Shown piece by piece: positions 60,408-64,000 of a stretch of 64,000 bases of DNA. Below the pieces are notes generated by a model. That model had not been told where the DNA came from, did no database searches, and worked only from the letters and a program-made list of their open reading frames with translations. The DNA comes from an uncultured Acidobacteriota bacterium (GTDB lineage: Bacteria > Acidobacteriota > Terriglobia > Terriglobales > Acidobacteriaceae), in NCBI GenBank assembly GCA_903873705.1, contig CAIQPK010000022.1, positions 1-64,000 of the forward strand. Direction: 5' to 3'. The position numbers were made by a program, and so were the translations under genes. Each line of letters begins with the position of its first letter. Positions within the stretch are counted from its first letter, which is position 1.

Positions 60408-61826
60408 CTACCTGTGGTCCCTCAAAGCCGCCAGCGCCGCCTGCTGCCCGCACATCCCATGCACCCCACCCCCCGGCGGCGTAGACGAACTGCATAAGTA
60501 GATCGCCGCATTCGACGTCCGATACCCCCGCAGCGTAGGCCGCGCCACCAGCTGCCCCAGCGTCATCGCCCCGCCGCTCACATCGCCGCCCGCCAGGTTC
60601 GCATTCCAGGCTCCCAGCTCCGCCGCCCCACTTGCCCGACGTGCCAGCACGCAATCCCTGAAGCCCGGCGCAAACCGCTCCACCTGCGCTTCAATCACAT
60701 CACTCATATCATCCGCAGACCCCGCCGGCACATGGCAGTAAGCCCACGCCGTGTGCTTGCCCTCCGGCGCACGCGCTGGATCAAACAGACTCGGCTGCAC
60801 CAGCAGCACAAAAGGGTTGTCGTTACGACGGCCATAGAACGCATCGTGCTCTGACCGCGCCATCTCCTCCAGCGTCCCGCCCAGGTGCACGGTAGCCGCC
60901 CGCGCGCATTCGGTCGACCGCCAAGGAATCGGCGCGCTCAACGCCCAGTCCATCTTGAAGATCCCCGGCCCCGCACGGAAACTGCCCAACCGCCGCTTGA
61001 AGCTCGCCGAAAGCGCCTCGCCGCAGACGCCCTCCATCCCCCGCACGCTCGTATCGAAAAACGTCACATCCGCCGGCGCCATCTCCGCCAACCGCGTAAT
61101 CGTCACCCCCGTAACGATCCGCCCACCCAGCGTCTGCAGATACGCCGCCAACGCATCCGACAACACCTGCGCTCCGCCCGCAACAATCGGCCACCCCGTA
61201 GCGTGCGCCGCCGCCGCCAGCACCAGCCCCGCAGCCGAGCTCGCCACGTGCGTCAGCGGAATCACCGAGTGCGCAGCACACCCCGCAAACAGTGCCCGCG
61301 CCCGTTCTCCCTTGAACACCGTCCGCGCCAGCATCTGCGCCGGCAGCATCGCCGCCATACCAAAGTTCGCCATAGCCAGCGGATGCCGCGGCACACTCAG
61401 CAGCGGCCGCATCGACCCATCCACCACCTTCGCCCAGTCCCGCACCGTCGGCCCCAGCAGCGCGCGCCACGCCCGCGCATCGCGAGCCTCAAACTGCGCC
61501 GCCGTCGCCTCCAGCGAGTGCTCCAGCATCATCGCCGATCCATCATCCAGCGGATGCGCCAGCGCCGCCTCCGGCTCAATCCACCGCAGCCCAAGCTGCT
61601 CCAGCGGCAGCGACATAAAAAACGGCGAACACACACCTAGCGGATAAACCGATGACCCCAGGTCATGCCGAAACCCCGGCAGCGTCACCTCGCCTGTTGC
61701 ACACGCTCCGCCAATTGTCGCGTTCCGCTCATAAACCGTAACGGCCACGCCCCGCTGCGCCAGCGTAATCGCCGCCGCCAGCCCGTTCGGCCCTGATCCC
61801 ACGACATTTGCCGTCCGCAGCGCCAT
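60408..61826 (-). CDS. FAD-dependent oxidoreductase, phytoene-desaturase-like
   Basis: A 472-residue flavoprotein of the CrtI-like branch. The dinucleotide-binding start is NVVGSGPNGLAAAITLAQRG, then VYERNATIGGACATGEVTLP with FRHDLGSSVYPLG. The end has DVSGGAMTLGQLVARPTLRG and YLCSSSTPPGGGVHGMCGQQ, the C-terminal FAD-binding block. Close relatives are annotated as NAD(P)/FAD-dependent oxidoreductase or all-trans retinol/carotenoid desaturase-like. No other carotenoid genes are near, so substrate is open. Confidence 0.9.
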   Translation of the reverse strand: MALRTANVVGSGPNGLAAAITLAQRGVAVTVYERNATIGGACATGEVTLPGFRHDLGSSVYPLGVCSPFFMSLPLEQLGLRWIEPEAALAHPLDDGSAMMLEHSLEATAAQFEARDARAWRALLGPTVRDWAKVVDGSMRPLLSVPRHPLAMANFGMAAMLPAQMLARTVFKGERARALFAGCAAHSVIPLTHVASSAAGLVLAAAAHATGWPIVAGGAQVLSDALAAYLQTLGGRIVTGVTITRLAEMAPADVTFFDTSVRGMEGVCGEALSASFKRRLGSFRAGPGIFKMDWALSAPIPWRSTECARAATVHLGGTLEEMARSEHDAFYGRRNDNPFVLLVQPSLFDPARAPEGKHTAWAYCHVPAGSADDMSDVIEAQVERFAPGFRDCVLARRASGAAELGAWNANLAGGDVSGGAMTLGQLVARPTLRGYRTSNAAIYLCSSSTPPGGGVHGMCGQQAALAALRDHR

Positions 61827-61853
61827 CTCTTTGCGATACCCAGGTGCGTCGTG

Positions 61854-63158
61854 CTAGCTCGTCCACGCCACGCGTACAGCCTTCTTGCCCAGCCGCAACG
61901 TCGGCTGTTCGCCCATCTTGGTCCGCGCCACTACGATCGCCGAAAACTTGTCGCCGTTGATCGAAACCGCGTTCTCCTTCAGCTTCCGCACGGCCTCCGT
62001 CGTCGACGGCGCCAGCCCTGCCAGCTGCAGCAGCTTCGGCACCCTCAGCATCCGCTCCGCAGTCGACCCATCTACCGGCGGCGTGTGCAGTCCATCCGTG
62101 CTCAGCGAAATCTCCACCACCGGAAGATCATCCGCCACCGGCGCTTTTTGCTGGAACGTCTGCGTCCATCCTTCCGCCACCCGCGCCGCTTCTTCAGGCG
62201 AGTGGAAGCCAGCCGTAATCGTCTCCGCCAGGTCCTTCTTAACCCGCATCGGATGCATCTCGCCGCGCTCCACCAGCACCTTCATCGAGTCGATCTGCGA
62301 CTGCGGCTTGTCCGTCAAAAATGTCCAGTACTTCCACATCAGCTCGTCGGAGATCGACATCAGCTTGCCGTACATCTCGGAAGCCGGCTCCTGTATCCCG
62401 ATCGCGTTCCCCAGCGACTTGGACATCTTCTGCACGCCATCCAGACCCTCCAGGATCGGCGTCATCAACACAATCTGCGGCGGCTGCCCGGCATCCCGTT
62501 GCAGATCGCGCCCGCGCATCAGGTTGAACTTCTGGTCGGTGCCACCCAGCTCCACATCGCACTCCAGCGCCACCGAGTCATAACCCTGTGCCATCGGATA
62601 CAGCAGCTCATGCACATGGATCGGCTGCTCATCCTGGAAGCGTTTATGAAAGTCCTCGCGCTCCAGCATCTGCGACACCGTAAACTTCGCCGCCAGCCGG
62701 ATCATCTCCGCAAACCCCAGCTTGTCCAGCCACTCCGAGTTGTAACGCACCTCGGTCTTTTCAGCGTCCAGTATCTTGAAGACCTGTTCCTTGTACGTCT
62801 CCGCGTTCACGCTGATTTCTTCCCGCGTCAGCGGCTTGCGCGTCTGGTTCTTCCCCGTCGGGTCGCCAATCAGCGCCGTCGAGTCGCCAATCAAAAAAAT
62901 CACTGTATGCCCCAGCTGCTGAAAGTGCCGCAGCTTGCGCATCAGCACCGTGTGCCCCAGGTGCAGGTCCGGCGCGGTCGGATCGAATCCCGCCTTGATC
63001 CGCAGCGGCTTGCCCATCGCCCGCGAGCGCTCCAGCCGCGCCCGCAGCGCGTCCTTCGCATCCGAATCGGCAGCAGGAATCAGTTCAGCCACACCCTTGG
63101 TAATCAGGTCGAGCTGTTCTTCGACGGGCAGGAAGGTCGTTTGTAAGTTGCTCATCAT
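61854..63158 (-). CDS. tyrS: Tyrosyl-tRNA synthetase
   Basis: A class I synthetase charging tRNA-Tyr (434 residues; ATG 63158, or the next codon ATG 63155). The HIGH-type motif is [11 protein letters not shown], with [12 protein letters not shown] before it; KMSKSLGN is the second signature; the C-terminal S4 RNA-binding domain ([20 protein letters not shown]) is present. It is of the TyrRS type using KMSKS rather than KFGKT. It diverges from the MmcQ gene; both promoters seem to share a dyad of their -10 elements. Confidence 0.97.
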   Translation of the reverse strand: MMSNLQTTFLPVEEQLDLITKGVAELIPAADSDAKDALRARLERSRAMGKPLRIKAGFDPTAPDLHLGHTVLMRKLRHFQQLGHTVIFLIGDSTALIGDPTGKNQTRKPLTREEISVNAETYKEQVFKILDAEKTEVRYNSEWLDKLGFAEMIRLAAKFTVSQMLEREDFHKRFQDEQPIHVHELLYPMAQGYDSVALECDVELGGTDQKFNLMRGRDLQRDAGQPPQIVLMTPILEGLDGVQKMSKSLGNAIGIQEPASEMYGKLMSISDELMWKYWTFLTDKPQSQIDSMKVLVERGEMHPMRVKKDLAETITAGFHSPEEAARVAEGWTQTFQQKAPVADDLPVVEISLSTDGLHTPPVDGSTAERMLRVPKLLQLAGLAPSTTEAVRKLKENAVSINGDKFSAIVVARTKMGEQPTLRLGKKAVRVAWTS

Positions 63159-63170
63159 ATCGGCATCTCA

Positions 63171-63227
63171 AAGTATAGAAGCCTCACCCCGCGATTCCCT
63201 ATTTACCGGTTTCAGTCCCTATACTTT
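63171..63227. promoter_or_regulatory. Mirror-image divergent promoters between tyrS and the MmcQ gene
   Basis: AAAGTATAG (63171-63179) and CTATACTTT (63219-63227) form a perfect 9-bp dyad 39 bases apart. Each arm holds a TATACT -10 hexamer pointing outward: minus strand 63173-63178 for tyrS, plus strand 63220-63225 for the 63232 gene, where it ends 6 bases before the ATG. Confidence 0.55.
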
Positions 63228-63231
63228 CGTC

Positions 63232-63669
63232 ATGGACGCCGACCTCGCCCGTACCTTCCTCCTCACCCTTCCGCACGTCGTTGAAACCCAGCAATGGGGC
63301 GCCAACCTCTTGTTCTGGACCGGAGACAAAGCGATAGGCGGCAAGATGTTCTGCGTCATCGACCTCGACGGTGGCGGCAAAGCCGTCGTCTCCTACGCCG
63401 CCGGCCCCGAGCGCTTCGCGGAGCTCGTCGAGCGCGAAGGCCTCTTTCCCGCTCCCTACATGGCCCGCATCCACTGGGTAGCCGCCGAGCGCTGGAGCGC
63501 CCTCCGCAATGCCGAGTGGCAAACCGAACTCCGCGCCGCCCACGCCATCACCCTCGCCAAGCTACCCAAACGCGTCCAGGCAGCCCTCGCCCTGCCCGCC
63601 TCCGCACGCAACAAGCTCATCAGCGAACGTAGAAAGGTCCTCGCCGATAAGGCTGCCAGTAAAAAGTAG
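63232..63669 (+). CDS. MmcQ/YjbR family protein
   Basis: A 145-residue protein from ATG 63232. RTFLLTLPHVVETQQWGANL, followed by LFWTGDKAIGGKMFCVIDLD, AVVSYAAGPERFAELVEREG and PYMARIHWVAAERWSAL, matches the MmcQ/YjbR double-wing fold, a putative DNA-binding family of unknown role. There is no ribosome binding site; the message is likely leaderless. The Lys/Ala-rich tail (ERRKVLADKAASKK) is typical. Confidence 0.88.
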   Translation: MDADLARTFLLTLPHVVETQQWGANLLFWTGDKAIGGKMFCVIDLDGGGKAVVSYAAGPERFAELVEREGLFPAPYMARIHWVAAERWSALRNAEWQTELRAAHAITLAKLPKRVQAALALPASARNKLISERRKVLADKAASKK

Positions 63670-63706
63670 GCGATAGCGTGCTACTTCCGCTAACCCACCA
63701 CAAGCT

Positions 63707-63761
63707 GGTCCTTTCGAGCGAAAGCCGCGCACTTGCCGCCGCAGTGGAGAAATCTGCAGTC
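63707..63761. repeat. Dispersed repeat copy 5
   Basis: GGTCCTTTCGAGCGAAAGCC, a palindromic core, then GCAGTGGAGAAATCTGCAGT. The 3' end matches copies 2 and 4; the 5' end has diverged and gained its own inner stem (TTTCGAGCGAAA). Confidence 0.65.
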
Positions 63762-63789
63762 AGGCATGGCACAGACTCACCTGCCCGAA

Positions 63790-64000
63790 CTACTTCGTCG
63801 TCGGCACCGCTCTCGTCGTCACAATCGCCCGGAAATTATCGCGGTAGATGTACACCAGCACCACTTCCAGAATCGACGCAAAGAACCCCGGCAGGATCAT
63901 CTTCCCGTTGGTCAGGCTGAGATGAAAAAGCAGGATGTTCACCAGGACCGGTCCCAGTAACGTCAGGCCCAGCGGCACCGTTCCGCCGTAGAGCACCAGT
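63790..64000 (-). CDS. DoxX-like membrane protein, N-terminus beyond the window
   Basis: The visible 70 codons run off the right edge: LVLYGGTVPLGLTLLGPVLV, NILLFHLSLTNGKM and a last helix ILEVVLVYIYRDNFRAIV. The PLGLTLLGPVLVNILLFH block is characteristic of DoxX-like four-helix membrane proteins, functions mostly unknown. The open frame continues at 64000, so the start is not in this window. Stop is at 63790. Confidence 0.65.
   Translation of the reverse strand, partial: LVLYGGTVPLGLTLLGPVLVNILLFHLSLTNGKMILPGFFASILEVVLVYIYRDNFRAIVTTRAVPTTK

Overview
The window is chromosomal DNA of a high-GC Gram-negative bacterium. Genes for lipid A synthesis (fabZ, lpxA, lpxI), an OmpH/Skp-like periplasmic chaperone, a PEP-CTERM protein, many short palindromic dispersed repeats, and third codon positions almost always C or G fit the Acidobacteriota, probably order Terriglobales (Terriglobus/Granulicella/Edaphobacter type). 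This placement is inferred from gene content and style, not from a marker search. There is no prophage, insertion sequence, CRISPR array or rRNA operon; the only tRNA is tRNA-Leu(CAG) near 3.5 kb.

Layout. 0-5.5 kb: peptide ABC transporter ATPase, NTF2-like protein, a PBP4-type carboxypeptidase with a compositionally foreign middle, tRNA-Leu, a tiny leader/peptide/terminator unit, and two poorly known secreted or anchored proteins. 5.5-11.7 kb: GT-C-like membrane protein, L,D-transpeptidase lipoprotein, a VapBC-type pair whose nuclease lacks its first acidic residue, WYL regulator, VOC protein, two hypotheticals. 11.7-21 kb: dnaB, class V aminotransferase, YqeY protein, Tat-exported amidase, PEP-CTERM protein, gyrB. 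21-31.2 kb: envelope glycan genes (two GT-C/GT87 proteins, two acyltransferase-3 proteins), aquaporin, HicBA, M13 peptidase, then rpmI-rplT. 31.2-39.1 kb: orphan Phd antitoxin, TupA-like ATP-grasp protein, an exported TldD/TldE-type pair, M48 peptidase, HIT protein and a repeat-rich non-coding stretch. 39.1-43.8 kb: a five-gene operon (SDR, secreted protein, fabZ, lpxA, lpxI) and a peroxiredoxin. 43.8-51.6 kb: histone-H1-like protein, LysM transglycosylase, lepA, atypical hypothetical, PEP-mutase-family enzyme, GNAT, OmpH. 51.6-55.3 kb: a gene-poor repeat stretch, then two convergent receiver-domain genes with very basic low-complexity tails, and a 46-residue membrane peptide. 55.3-64 kb: MFS exporter, YceI, GT-C protein, infC (start codon ATC), phytoene-desaturase-like oxidoreductase, tyrS, MmcQ/YjbR protein and a partial DoxX-like protein.

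Main themes: most genes are housekeeping or envelope-building and are scattered rather than clustered. Points worth following are (1) the self-contained 3857-4086 unit, with a Shine-Dalgarno-sequestering stem, a 32-codon membrane peptide and a terminator; (2) receiver domains joined to histone-like or Arg/Gly-rich tails; (3) a recurring TAnnnT-N6-ATG arrangement that suggests leaderless mRNAs; (4) unusual start codons (ATC for infC, probable CTG for a GT-C protein); (5) several families of dispersed palindromes; and (6) damaged or rearranged toxin-antitoxin loci.
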